From assembly GCA_021160685.1 (NCBI GenBank), contig JAGHCC010000109.1, positions 1 to 7,914 of the forward strand: a stretch of 7,914 nucleotides of DNA, in the 5' to 3' direction. Positions 1 to 6,456 of the stretch are shown here, in pieces. The notes beneath the pieces were generated by a model that saw nothing but the letters and a program-made list of their open reading frames with translations, had not been told where the DNA came from and ran no database searches. The first letter of the stretch is position 1, and each line of letters starts with the position of its first letter. A program made the position numbers and the translations under genes. This stretch comes from Desulfobulbaceae bacterium. Its GTDB lineage: Bacteria; Desulfobacterota; Desulfobulbia; Desulfobulbales; SURF-16.

Positions 1-62
1 GGAATCCAGGATGGAGTGTGTGGCAAGTTTCTGGATCCCGGCTAAAAACATGCCGGGATGAC
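1..62. repeat. Palindromic dispersed-repeat-like element, cut by the left edge
   Basis: A perfect 8-bp inverted repeat, ATCCCGGC at 35-42 and GCCGGGAT at 52-59, encloses a 9-nt loop. The outer sequence CTGGATCCCGG...CCGGGATGAC has the form of the GGAATCCAG/CTGGATTCCCG...GGGAATGAC hairpins scattered between genes in many proteobacterial genomes. A second inverted pair, ATCCAG at 4-9 and CTGGAT at 31-36, suggests that the end of another unit lies at the left edge. The element sits downstream of the convergent end of the polyphosphate operon, a typical location. The family assignment rests on general resemblance; copy number cannot be seen here. Confidence 0.55.
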
Positions 63-308
63 GTGTACGAAGTTTTTGTGTTTATAATGTTGTTATTACG
101 ATATTTATGAGTAATTATCGAAATCTTGTTACTTAGAAGGTGGTTAGGCTGCAGGTTAAAGGCTAATAGTTTTTGAAGTCGATCTACACCGAGTTTTAAG
201 GGTATTTTTGGCAACACCGCTCCGCAGTACAATAAACTCATCTCTCCTACAGTCTAAATGCCTACAGCCTATCGACCTGAACAGTTCCCTTTGTTACTAT
301 TAAATAGA
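63..308. other. Intergenic region downstream of the CHAD gene, no gene seen
   Basis: This AT-rich stretch has no convincing coding sequence on either strand. A TATAAT hexamer at 83-88 has no matching -35 element. An 11-bp near-identical direct repeat (CCTACAGTCTA at 246-256, CCTACAGCCTA at 261-271) lies about 40 bases beyond the stop codon of the CHAD gene. No clear intrinsic terminator for the minus-strand operon is visible, so transcription may end by another mechanism or at the repeat hairpin near the left edge. Confidence 0.5.
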
Positions 309-1862
309 CTAACCAAAAAGCTGATGATACACCGCCAAATTCTCTTCACTGGCAAAAGAGGTAAACGTCTTTTCAAAATGAGTACGAATTCTCCTGTGCT
401 GATGGTAGAGGTTGGTCAGCAGTCCGCCTATGGCGGCGGCAAGTTCTTTTGACTTGACGGTCCGCGGCTTGATGTCGGCAAGATACTCGCGCAGCATGTC
501 TTGCTGAACCGACAAATCATTAAAATCACCAAGATTATCCTGAAGAACCTTCAACTGCTTAATCATTTTTCTCATCTTCTTTGCCGGAAAGAGAGAGGAA
601 AAAAACTCAAGGCTGTAGCGCAGTTTTTTACCCTGGATCCTTAACCGGTGCAAGTCGGTGTCCGGGGTATCTTCATGGATTGCCCTGCCGTCACGCACAA
701 CACGCAGACAGCGTTTTAAAATAATTTTTCTGGCAATCTCTCCAACAGGCGTTTCACTCTTTGCCGTGGGATTTTCCAGGTCATCCCTGTCAAGATACTC
801 CTGCCAATCCGTGATAATCTGCCGATAACGGCTGCTCTGAAGATCCTGGGCCAGCCGTTTCTGTTCCCGGCGACGACGCAGGGCCAGATCCTCGAAAAAA
901 TAATGAAGTCCCGGTTGCAGACACTGGGGCAGTCGGGACTTGTAATTGTCTTCCATGAGCAGGTAAACGTCCAGATCCCTGGTCGGGCCTGTCACCTGAC
1001 CAAGATATCGGAATTCTTCCTGGAAATGGTCAGCCACCTCGGGTTCCAGAACATTTTTGATCAAGGACATGGCTGAACGTGTGCGGCGGACGGCGACCCG
1101 AAAATCATGAAGGAACTCGCTGTCAATATCGTCGATAATTCCCTGCCTGTTGCGCAGCATGGTGGCAAGAAGATCCTTGTAAATGGTTTTAACCGCACTG
1201 CGGGCGCTCATGGCGGGATCAAGGCCGACAGCAAACGTGGAGCTATAATCGAGGGGAACCCGGTCACCTTCGGCTTTCAGGGCCGACCTGAGCTCTTCTC
1301 CGACATTGGTTGATTTCCCCTTTCCGTACTGATTGAAAAACCGGGTCATCTTCGTGAACTGTTTTCCATACCCTCGAACCTCACGGAGGCAGACTGACCT
1401 GAACAGATGCGCACCGGCCCCATCTTCCTGCTCCAGAAGATCTACATAAGCCACTGTTTTTTCATCCTTATTAAGGATACGCAGGGACTGGATCGAGAGT
1501 CTTAACGACGCAGGCAGCAGGGCGCGGACACTGAGCAGACCGGAAAGAGCATCACGCAGACCGGAGGATGGAAAATCCCACCAGTAACGAAAAATATTTT
1601 GCGGCTCTCCACTTAAATTTTCCTTCACCTCGCCGGACATCCCCTTAAGACTCCAGACCTGATCTTCCTTGACGAGAAGCAGGGATTGTTTAAAAAGGCG
1701 CCAATCAAAGGTGTCATAATAGGTGCGCGGCAGGCTTGTGGCCGTTGGCGGTTCAAACTGGAAATTTTCCTCCAAACCGGTCATTACATCGGCAAGGGAT
1801 ATGGCCTCCGGCAGGTTCCAGATTAATTTCTGCAATTGCATTATCGTGAAGCCCTCTTTCAC
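309..1862 (-). CDS. CHAD-domain protein with a degenerate CYTH-like N-terminal half
   Basis: This 517-residue protein is probably a polyphosphate-associated protein. CHAD domains are all-helical, rich in conserved histidine and basic residues, and are known to bind polyphosphate. The CHAD domain covers roughly residues 220-500. Its signature basic helices are LHDFRVAVRRTRS at 251-263 and LHRLRIQGKKLRYSLEFF at 404-421, followed by LQDNLGDFNDL at 440-450. The N-terminal half (about 10-180) has YYDTFDWRLFKQSLLL near 48-63, reminiscent of the YFDTPDLRL segment of CYTH (triphosphate tunnel) enzymes, but the catalytic ExExK motif expected near the N-terminus is absent, so that half is probably not an active triphosphatase. 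The GTG start at 1862 overlaps the ppk1 stop as GTGA. An ATG seven codons later (1841), preceded by GAGGG at 10 nt, is a plausible alternative start. The gene is second in the operon after ppk1, which supports a role in polyphosphate metabolism or storage granules. Confidence 0.9.
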   Translation of the reverse strand: MKEGFTIMQLQKLIWNLPEAISLADVMTGLEENFQFEPPTATSLPRTYYDTFDWRLFKQSLLLVKEDQVWSLKGMSGEVKENLSGEPQNIFRYWWDFPSSGLRDALSGLLSVRALLPASLRLSIQSLRILNKDEKTVAYVDLLEQEDGAGAHLFRSVCLREVRGYGKQFTKMTRFFNQYGKGKSTNVGEELRSALKAEGDRVPLDYSSTFAVGLDPAMSARSAVKTIYKDLLATMLRNRQGIIDDIDSEFLHDFRVAVRRTRSAMSLIKNVLEPEVADHFQEEFRYLGQVTGPTRDLDVYLLMEDNYKSRLPQCLQPGLHYFFEDLALRRRREQKRLAQDLQSSRYRQIITDWQEYLDRDDLENPTAKSETPVGEIARKIILKRCLRVVRDGRAIHEDTPDTDLHRLRIQGKKLRYSLEFFSSLFPAKKMRKMIKQLKVLQDNLGDFNDLSVQQDMLREYLADIKPRTVKSKELAAAIGGLLTNLYHQHRRIRTHFEKTFTSFASEENLAVYHQLFG

Positions 1863-4045
1863 TTTTTATTCTTCCGCCGCTTGGGAATCTTTCTCATGCT
1901 TTTCTTTTTCGCCATGGCCAGCCGTCCGGCACTAAAGCGCTTTTCCGCCTGACTTATTAAAAAATGATGGATACACTGCACTCCTTTTTCATCGGATTTG
2001 CGTTGCACATAACTTCCATCTGACTGCATTTCCCAGACATTGCGCTGGTTGGAAAGCTGCAGATCAAGCACTTCCCGTAACAGCTTACGAAGCTTGGGCA
2101 ACTCCACCGGTGTACAGACCTCCACCCTGCTTTCGAGATTACGCTTCATCAGATCCGCAGAACCGATAAAATACTCCTCATTGCCGCCATTCCTGAAATA
2201 AAAAATACGGCTATGCTCAAGAAACCGGCCCACCACGGACAGGACCACGATATTATCGGACACACCCTTGATGCCAGGCCGCAGGCGACAAGTGTCGCGA
2301 ATAATCAAATCCACATGGACACCGGACTGGGAGGCCCGATACAGGGCGGCAACAATATCCTTGTCCTCAAGGGCATTGCTCTTCAGCTGAATCAAACCGG
2401 GATTATCTTTGCTATGCACTGATATCTCCCGATCAATTTTGTTAAGCAACGCTTTTTTGAGAATCTTGGGCGAAGGCAGCAGTTTACGGTACTGACGAAT
2501 CGGCGTATAGCCTGTGCTCAGGTAGTTGAAAAGTTCTGTGAGATCAGCGCCGATATCCGGATCGCAGGTAAACATGCCGAGATCACAGTATCCCCTGGCC
2601 GTACCCGCATGGTAGTTGCCGGTGCCGATATGGGCATAGCGGCGTAAGCCGTCATAATCCTTGCGCACCACAAAAACCACCTTGGAATGGGTTTTCAGGC
2701 CGACAACGCCGTAGGTGACATGGATGCCGACTTCTTCAAGGGAATTCGCCCACTTGATGTTGGCTGACTCGTCAAAACGGGCCTTCAACTCCACCGCCAC
2801 CGCCACCTGTTTGCCGTTTTGGGCTGCGTCGATGAGATATTGAATAACCCGGGAATCCTTGGCCGTCCTGTACAGCGTCATTTTAATTCCCAGCACTGTG
2901 GGGTCAGAGCTGGCCTCTCTGAGAAAACGCTCCACGGAAGTATCAAAAGACTCATAGGGGTGCTGGAGAAGAATGGAGCCTTGTTCCCTGATCACATGAA
3001 AAATATTGGGATTTTCACCCAGCAGATCCGGATGGTCAACAGGCTGATGGGGCAGAAAATGCAGGTCAGGATGGTCAAGGCCGGCTATCTGAAACAGATC
3101 CCGTGAAGAAATGGTGCCTTCCACTTCAAAGACATCCTTGTTTTCATCGATGCCAAGCTCGGCAGCCAGCATGCCGCGATGGCTGTCCATCATTCCCTTC
3201 CCCACCTCGAGACGGACAATCTCGGCAAACTTTCTGTCCCGCAGGGCCGACTCAATCATCAGCAGCAGGTCATTGGCCTGTTCCTGGGATTTCTCGGTAA
3301 TGGCATTACGGGTTACCCGGAATGTTTCATAGGTTTCGATGACCATACCCGGAAAAAGCAGTTCCAGATTATTAGAGACCAGATCTTCCAGGAGAATAAA
3401 AGTCTCTCCATGGCCAACCCGGATAAATCTGGGAATATGGTCGCTGACCGGAATCTTAATCCGGTTCAGGTAGGTATGTTCACTTTTCGGATAACGGACG
3501 CTGACCAGCAGATTAACCGATAAATTGGAAATAAAAGGAAAGGGATGGGCCGGGTCCATGCCCTGGGGAGTGAGGAGCGGATAAATTTCGTCCAGGAAAT
3601 AGTTATCAACGATTTTTTTCTTGTTCTGGGACAAAATTTTGTATTGGCTTAATTTAATCCCTTCTTTGGACAGATACTGTTTCAACTCCTGTTCGAGCTT
3701 CAACTGCTGGCAATGAATATCTTTAACAACTGCGTGACATTCATCTATCTGCTGCTGGGGCAAACGGCCGTCTACGGATAGTTTTTTCACCCCGGCCCCC
3801 ACCTGCTGCTTCAGGCCACCAATCCGTTTCATAAAAAATTCATCCAGATTAGCGCCTACCACGGCAAGAAAGAATACGCGGTCAAGAAGGGGAACTCGCT
3901 CATCCTGGCCCTCATGAAGAACTCTCCTGTTGAACTCAAGCCAGGTCAACTCCCGGTTAAGGTACCATTCGGCAGAATTGGGATTAAATTTGCGGGCAGC
4001 CTTTTTTTTGGATTGGGCGGCTGAAGGCTGAGATGTTGATTCCAT
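1859..4045 (-). CDS. ppk1: Polyphosphate kinase 1 (Ppk1)
   Basis: Ppk1 reversibly polymerises the gamma-phosphate of ATP into inorganic polyphosphate through a phosphohistidine intermediate. The protein has 728 residues, somewhat longer than the E. coli enzyme (688). The N-terminal domain begins with NRELTWLEFNRRVL at 30-43. All key residues have counterparts at matching spacing to E. coli: N66 (ATP; N45), R393 in LYR and R423 in KARF (magnesium; R375, R405), H453 in KTHSK (H435), H472 in YAHIGTGN (H454), Y486 (Y468), R583 (R564) and H611 in FLEHSR (H592). The enzyme is therefore expected to be active. Family-unusual features are a lysine-rich N-terminal extension (residues 13-19) and a strongly basic C-terminal tail from about 711 to 728. 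The ATG start is supported by AAGGAG (4052-4057) at 6 nt. The gene is first in an operon with the CHAD gene and is divergent from the lysine-rich micropeptide and MoxR units. Confidence 0.97.
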   Translation of the reverse strand: MESTSQPSAAQSKKKAARKFNPNSAEWYLNRELTWLEFNRRVLHEGQDERVPLLDRVFFLAVVGANLDEFFMKRIGGLKQQVGAGVKKLSVDGRLPQQQIDECHAVVKDIHCQQLKLEQELKQYLSKEGIKLSQYKILSQNKKKIVDNYFLDEIYPLLTPQGMDPAHPFPFISNLSVNLLVSVRYPKSEHTYLNRIKIPVSDHIPRFIRVGHGETFILLEDLVSNNLELLFPGMVIETYETFRVTRNAITEKSQEQANDLLLMIESALRDRKFAEIVRLEVGKGMMDSHRGMLAAELGIDENKDVFEVEGTISSRDLFQIAGLDHPDLHFLPHQPVDHPDLLGENPNIFHVIREQGSILLQHPYESFDTSVERFLREASSDPTVLGIKMTLYRTAKDSRVIQYLIDAAQNGKQVAVAVELKARFDESANIKWANSLEEVGIHVTYGVVGLKTHSKVVFVVRKDYDGLRRYAHIGTGNYHAGTARGYCDLGMFTCDPDIGADLTELFNYLSTGYTPIRQYRKLLPSPKILKKALLNKIDREISVHSKDNPGLIQLKSNALEDKDIVAALYRASQSGVHVDLIIRDTCRLRPGIKGVSDNIVVLSVVGRFLEHSRIFYFRNGGNEEYFIGSADLMKRNLESRVEVCTPVELPKLRKLLREVLDLQLSNQRNVWEMQSDGSYVQRKSDEKGVQCIHHFLISQAEKRFSAGRLAMAKKKSMRKIPKRRKNKK

Positions 4046-4051
4046 GTCGGA

Positions 4052-4057
4052 CTCCTT
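4052..4057 (-). promoter_or_regulatory. Ribosome binding site of ppk1
   Basis: Read on the minus strand, AAGGAG lies 6 nt before the ATG at 4045. It is a strong Shine-Dalgarno sequence and fixes the start that includes the lysine-rich N-terminal extension. Confidence 0.75.
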
Positions 4058-4074
4058 TTTTTTTAATATCCAGC

Positions 4075-4103
4075 AATATACAGCCTGTTTTGCAACTTGT
4101 CAT
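4075..4103 (-). promoter_or_regulatory. Sigma70-type promoter of the ppk1-CHAD operon
   Basis: On the minus strand, ATGACA (4103-4098; 5 of 6 matches to TTGACA) and TATATT (4080-4075; 5 of 6 matches to TATAAT) are separated by exactly 17 bp. The predicted transcript would begin near 4068, giving a leader of about 23 nt that contains the ppk1 ribosome binding site. This was found by eye and is not experimentally supported. No paired Pho-box-like repeats overlap it, so phosphate control is not evident from the sequence. Confidence 0.55.
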
Positions 4104-4149
4104 CATGCAACGAGCCAACAGCATCGAAACGGTCACTGTTGGAACCATC

Positions 4150-4162
4150 ACTCACAGTGAGT
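4150..4162. promoter_or_regulatory. Perfect 13-base palindrome, possible operator
   Basis: ACTCAC-A-GTGAGT is a perfect 6-bp inverted repeat around one central base, about 50 bp upstream of the ppk1 -35 element. Its size and location suit a dimeric regulator's binding site, but the regulator is not identified, and such a short palindrome can arise by chance. Confidence 0.25.
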
Positions 4163-4253
4163 TGGAATTACGCCTCCTGGGATCCGCACAAAGAATCATT
4201 ACCCCAACTCGACAAAATTACCCATAAGATATGGATAAACCACACATTTCCGC

Positions 4254-4282
4254 TTGACAACAAGCACAATCATGTTACCAAT
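4254..4282 (+). promoter_or_regulatory. Possible promoter for the lysine-rich micropeptide unit
   Basis: A consensus -35 element TTGACA occurs at 4254-4259, but no good -10 element follows at 16-18 bp; the best is the TACCAAT region at 4276-4282. The same seven bases read TTGTCAA on the other strand, so a minus-strand -35 at this site is equally conceivable. This is the only strong -35 hexamer upstream of the micropeptide ORF. Confidence 0.25.
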
Positions 4283-4354
4283 AGCCCAATATGCAGAACG
4301 ACATGATCTGTTTATCACCATTACAAATCCTTAACCGAAAAGGCGGGGCACGAC

Positions 4355-4414
4355 ATGGCTAAAAAAAAGGACAAAAAGGGAAAAAAGAAAAAAGATAAAA
4401 AAAAGAAAAAGTAG
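4355..4414 (+). CDS. Lysine-rich 19-residue micropeptide (hypothetical)
   Basis: The predicted peptide is MAKKKDKKGKKKKDKKKKK: 14 lysines, two aspartates, one glycine, one alanine and the initiator. It is preceded by a purine-rich stretch with AAAAGGCGGGG ending 6 nt before the ATG, which could serve as a ribosome binding site. It ends with TAG at 4412-4414, and a perfect terminator hairpin begins 6 nt later, so the region looks like a complete small transcription unit. Lysine codons are mixed (9 AAA, 5 AAG), with A runs of up to 8. No function can be assigned. The peptide would be extremely basic and could bind polyanions such as RNA, DNA or polyphosphate, but this is inference. The alternatives are a small RNA with an A-rich body, or a chance ORF in an A-rich leader. 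Confidence 0.5.
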   Translation: MAKKKDKKGKKKKDKKKKK

Positions 4415-4420
4415 CAACAC

Positions 4421-4476
4421 AACCGGCCATGGATGGGTTACTCTCCATGGCCGGTTTGCGTTTATTACTTTTTTTT
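4421..4476 (+). terminator. Intrinsic terminator after the micropeptide ORF
   Basis: A perfect 13-bp stem pairs AACCGGCCATGGA (4421-4433) with TCCATGGCCGGTT (4444-4456) around a 10-nt loop. It is followed by a T-rich tract: TTT at 4455-4457, TTTATTA from 4461, and eight T at 4469-4476. The tract nearest the stem is interrupted by GCG, but the stem is long and GC-rich. It would end the micropeptide transcript and separate it from the MoxR operon 104 bases downstream. On the opposite strand the A-rich ORF reads as T-rich sequence after the hairpin, so function in that direction cannot be excluded, although no minus-strand gene feeds into it. Confidence 0.8.
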
Positions 4477-4508
4477 AAAACAAGGAACCTTTTTTAATGC
4501 TGGTTATC

Positions 4509-4514
4509 TACAAT
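4509..4514 (+). promoter_or_regulatory. Possible -10 element of the MoxR operon
   Basis: TACAAT matches TATAAT at 5 of 6 positions and lies about 65 bases before the MoxR start, downstream of the terminator. No recognisable -35 hexamer is present 16-18 bp upstream, so an activator-dependent or alternative-sigma promoter is possible. Confidence 0.25.
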
Positions 4515-4579
4515 TGAAAAAAACACCAGAGAAAATCCTACCATGAGCCTGCTCTCAATAATACAACTCAGGAATAATT

Positions 4580-5569
4580 ATGTCAGTTGATGTCCAGCTC
4601 CTGAACCGGGAGATTGAAAAAGAAGGAATGCTGCTTGAGCAGATCCGCAGTGAAATCGGCAAGGTCATTGTCGGTCAGGCCTCCCTGGTTGACCGGCTCC
4701 TTGTCGGGCTGTTATGCAACAATCATGTTCTCATCGAAGGCGTACCAGGTCTGGCCAAGACTTTGACCGTGACCACCTTGGCCAAAACAATTCAGGCCTC
4801 ATTCCAACGTATTCAGTTTACCCCTGATCTATTGCCGGGCGACCTGATCGGCACCCTGATTTACAACCCGAAATCAGGGGACTTTACCACCAGAAAGGGG
4901 CCGATTTTCGCTAATATCATCCTGGCCGACGAGATCAACCGAGCCCCGGCCAAGGTGCAGAGTGCCCTGCTTGAGGCCATGCAGGAACGCCAGGTCACCA
5001 TCGGTAACACGACCTTTCCCCTGGGTGACCCCTTCATGGTGCTGGCCACCCAGAACCCGGTGGAGCAGGAAGGCACCTATCCACTGCCTGAGGCCCAGGT
5101 GGATCGTTTTATGTTCAAACTCAAGGTCACCTATCCCACCAAGGACGAAGAACGAACTATCCTGAGCCGCATGGCCTCGCCTGCCAATCAGCCGGAAGCC
5201 CAGCCGGTTATAAAGCCGTCCGACCTGATGCGCCTGCGAGACAAGACAGCGTCAATTTACATGGATGAAAAGATCGAACAGTACATTGTCGATCTGGTGT
5301 CTGCCACCCGGGATCCCGATCAGTACGGGCTCAAAATCGGCCATCTCATTCAGTATGGTGCTTCGCCCAGGGCATCGATCTACCTGGCCATGGCGGCCAG
5401 AGGATGCGCCATGCTGGCTGGCCGGGGATTTGTCACGCCCCAGGATGTTAAAACCATTGGTATGGATGTCCTCCGCCACCGGGTCATCATTACCTATGAG
5501 GCGGAGGCTGAGGAAAAAACCGCCGAGGATGTTGTCCAGCAGATTATGGATACCGTTGAAGTCCCGTGA
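4580..5569 (+). CDS. MoxR-family AAA+ ATPase
   Basis: This 329-residue cytoplasmic AAA+ ATPase belongs to the MoxR family, whose members are thought to act in a chaperone-like way on VWA-domain partner proteins encoded nearby. The length is typical. Visible motifs are Walker A GVPGLAKT at 54-61, the PDLLPGDLIG segment at 82-91, Walker B IILADEINRAP at 113-123, the sensor 1 region LATQNPVEQEGTYPLPEAQ at 155-173 followed by VDRFMFK, and the sensor 2 motif GASPRAS at 260-266. The lid domain continues to the C-terminus. The ATG start is supported by AGGA at 4570-4573, 6 nt upstream. It is the first gene of the operon, and its TGA overlaps the GTG start of the DUF58 gene. The specific target cannot be read from the sequence; the neighbouring DUF58 and BatA-type VWA proteins are the obvious candidates. 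Confidence 0.96.
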   Translation: MSVDVQLLNREIEKEGMLLEQIRSEIGKVIVGQASLVDRLLVGLLCNNHVLIEGVPGLAKTLTVTTLAKTIQASFQRIQFTPDLLPGDLIGTLIYNPKSGDFTTRKGPIFANIILADEINRAPAKVQSALLEAMQERQVTIGNTTFPLGDPFMVLATQNPVEQEGTYPLPEAQVDRFMFKLKVTYPTKDEERTILSRMASPANQPEAQPVIKPSDLMRLRDKTASIYMDEKIEQYIVDLVSATRDPDQYGLKIGHLIQYGASPRASIYLAMAARGCAMLAGRGFVTPQDVKTIGMDVLRHRVIITYEAEAEEKTAEDVVQQIMDTVEVP

Positions 5570-6456
5570 TTTCCGCAGAGCTTGCAAAAAAAATCCGTTC
5601 CATCCAGATTCATACCAGTAAAACCGTGAACTCCGTTCTTGCCGGAGAGTATGAAAGTGTTTTCAAGGGTCGGGGCATGGAATTTGACGAGGTGCGGGAA
5701 TACCAGCCCGGTGATGACATTCGCACCATTGACTGGAACGTCACCGCCCGTACCGGTCTCCCTTACGTCAAACAATATGTGGAAGAACGGGAGCTGACCG
5801 TCTTTTTTCTGGTGGATCTTTCCGCCTCCGGCGCTTTCGGCAGCATGGAAAAAACCAAAAACGAGGTGGCGGCGGAACTCACCGCTCTTCTTGCCTTTTC
5901 CGCCATCAAAAATAACGACAAGGTTGGGCTCATCGTTTTTACTGACATTATCGAGCTGTTCATCCCACCCAAAAAAGGAGTTTCCCATGTCTTGCGTCTG
6001 ATCCGGGAAATCCTTTATTTCAGGCCAAGCCAGGCCAGGACCGATATCAGCGTGGCTCTTGATTTTTTCGGTCGGGTCATGAGGAAACGGGCCGTGGTTT
6101 TTGTCATCTCCGATTTTATTTCGCCGGACTTCAGCCGGGACATGCGAATTCTGGCCCGGCGCCATGATCTGATCAGCGTCTCCATCACCGATCCCAGGGA
6201 AATGGAGCTGCCTCCGCCTCCTGCCGGACTCATCGAACTTGAAGACGCTGAAACCGGTGAAACCATCCTCATCGACTGCGGCAGCAGGGAGGTCAGAGAG
6301 CAGTACCGGCAACTGGCCGGGGAACGGCTTCGAAACCTTGAAAACCTATTCCGCTCCATGGATGTGGATCATATCCCGCTCCAGACCGGCCAGGATTATG
6401 TCGCCGATCTGGTCCGATTCTTCCGGACCCGCGAGAAAAGGATGCAATATGCTTAG
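5566..6456 (+). CDS. DUF58 domain protein with a VWA-like MIDAS motif
   Basis: This 296-residue protein is a standard partner of MoxR ATPases and is predicted to be cytoplasmic, since no signal peptide or membrane segment is visible. The DUF58 signature FDEVREYQPGDDIRTIDWN lies at 40-58. The VWA-like fold that follows retains a full metal-binding (MIDAS) set: DLSAS at 84-88, T159 in ARTD and D183 in ISDF. This suggests it can bind a divalent metal and a ligand. The start is GTG at 5566, overlapping the MoxR stop as GTGA; no strong ribosome binding site precedes it, so translation probably depends on coupling to the upstream gene. The C-terminus overlaps the next gene by 8 bases. The molecular function of DUF58 proteins is not established. 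Confidence 0.93.
   Translation: MISAELAKKIRSIQIHTSKTVNSVLAGEYESVFKGRGMEFDEVREYQPGDDIRTIDWNVTARTGLPYVKQYVEERELTVFFLVDLSASGAFGSMEKTKNEVAAELTALLAFSAIKNNDKVGLIVFTDIIELFIPPKKGVSHVLRLIREILYFRPSQARTDISVALDFFGRVMRKRAVVFVISDFISPDFSRDMRILARRHDLISVSITDPREMELPPPPAGLIELEDAETGETILIDCGSREVREQYRQLAGERLRNLENLFRSMDVDHIPLQTGQDYVADLVRFFRTREKRMQYA
6438..6442 (+). promoter_or_regulatory. Ribosome binding site deciding the lipoprotein start
   Basis: AAGGA lies 6 nt before the ATG at 6449, inside the end of the DUF58 gene. It supports this start over upstream in-frame ATGs from 6239, because the signal peptide begins exactly at 6449. Confidence 0.75.

Larger units (their letters stand above)
4046..4354. other. Divergent intergenic region between ppk1 and the micropeptide
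   Basis: About 310 bases contain the ppk1 ribosome binding site and promoter at the left, the 13-base palindrome at 4150-4162 and the TTGACAA site at 4254-4260. Short open frames occur on the plus strand but lack ribosome binding sites and any recognisable protein character. Nothing resembling a riboswitch or tRNA was seen. Confidence 0.6.

Noticed and set aside
83..88. TATAAT hexamer as a promoter
   Set aside because: No -35-like sequence lies 16-18 bases upstream, and no plus-strand gene follows it.
246..271. Two-copy 11-base direct repeat considered as a CRISPR or iteron remnant
   Set aside because: There are only two imperfect copies with a 15-base period, no spacer structure and no associated genes.
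258..452. Plus-strand open frame of 64 codons at the end of the CHAD gene
   Set aside because: Most of it is antisense to the conserved C-terminal part of the CHAD protein, and no ribosome binding site is present.
4086..4114. Pho-box-like TTGTCAT at 4097-4103 near the ppk1 promoter
   Set aside because: A Pho box needs two such heptamers at 11-base spacing; neither neighbouring position (4086-4092 or 4108-4114) matches. The bases are better explained as the -35 element.
4033..4306. Two plus-strand open frames of 64 and 69 codons upstream of the micropeptide
   Set aside because: They overlap each other and the ppk1 promoter, lack ribosome binding sites and show no protein-like pattern.
4543..4590. 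Possible 15-codon leader peptide overlapping the MoxR start
   Set aside because: No ribosome binding site precedes its ATG, and it has no run of regulatory codons or attenuator hairpin.
5494..6312. Long open frame of 272 codons on the minus strand, opposite the DUF58 gene
   Set aside because: It lies antisense to a gene with clear family motifs and an intact metal-binding site, and its translation shows no recognisable domain. It is explained by codon bias of the real gene.
6239..6448. Upstream in-frame extension of the lipoprotein gene to an ATG at 6239
   Set aside because: It would overlap DUF58 by over 200 bases, reads as low-quality serine- and proline-rich sequence and would bury the signal peptide. 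The ATG at 6449 has a ribosome binding site and starts exactly at the signal peptide.
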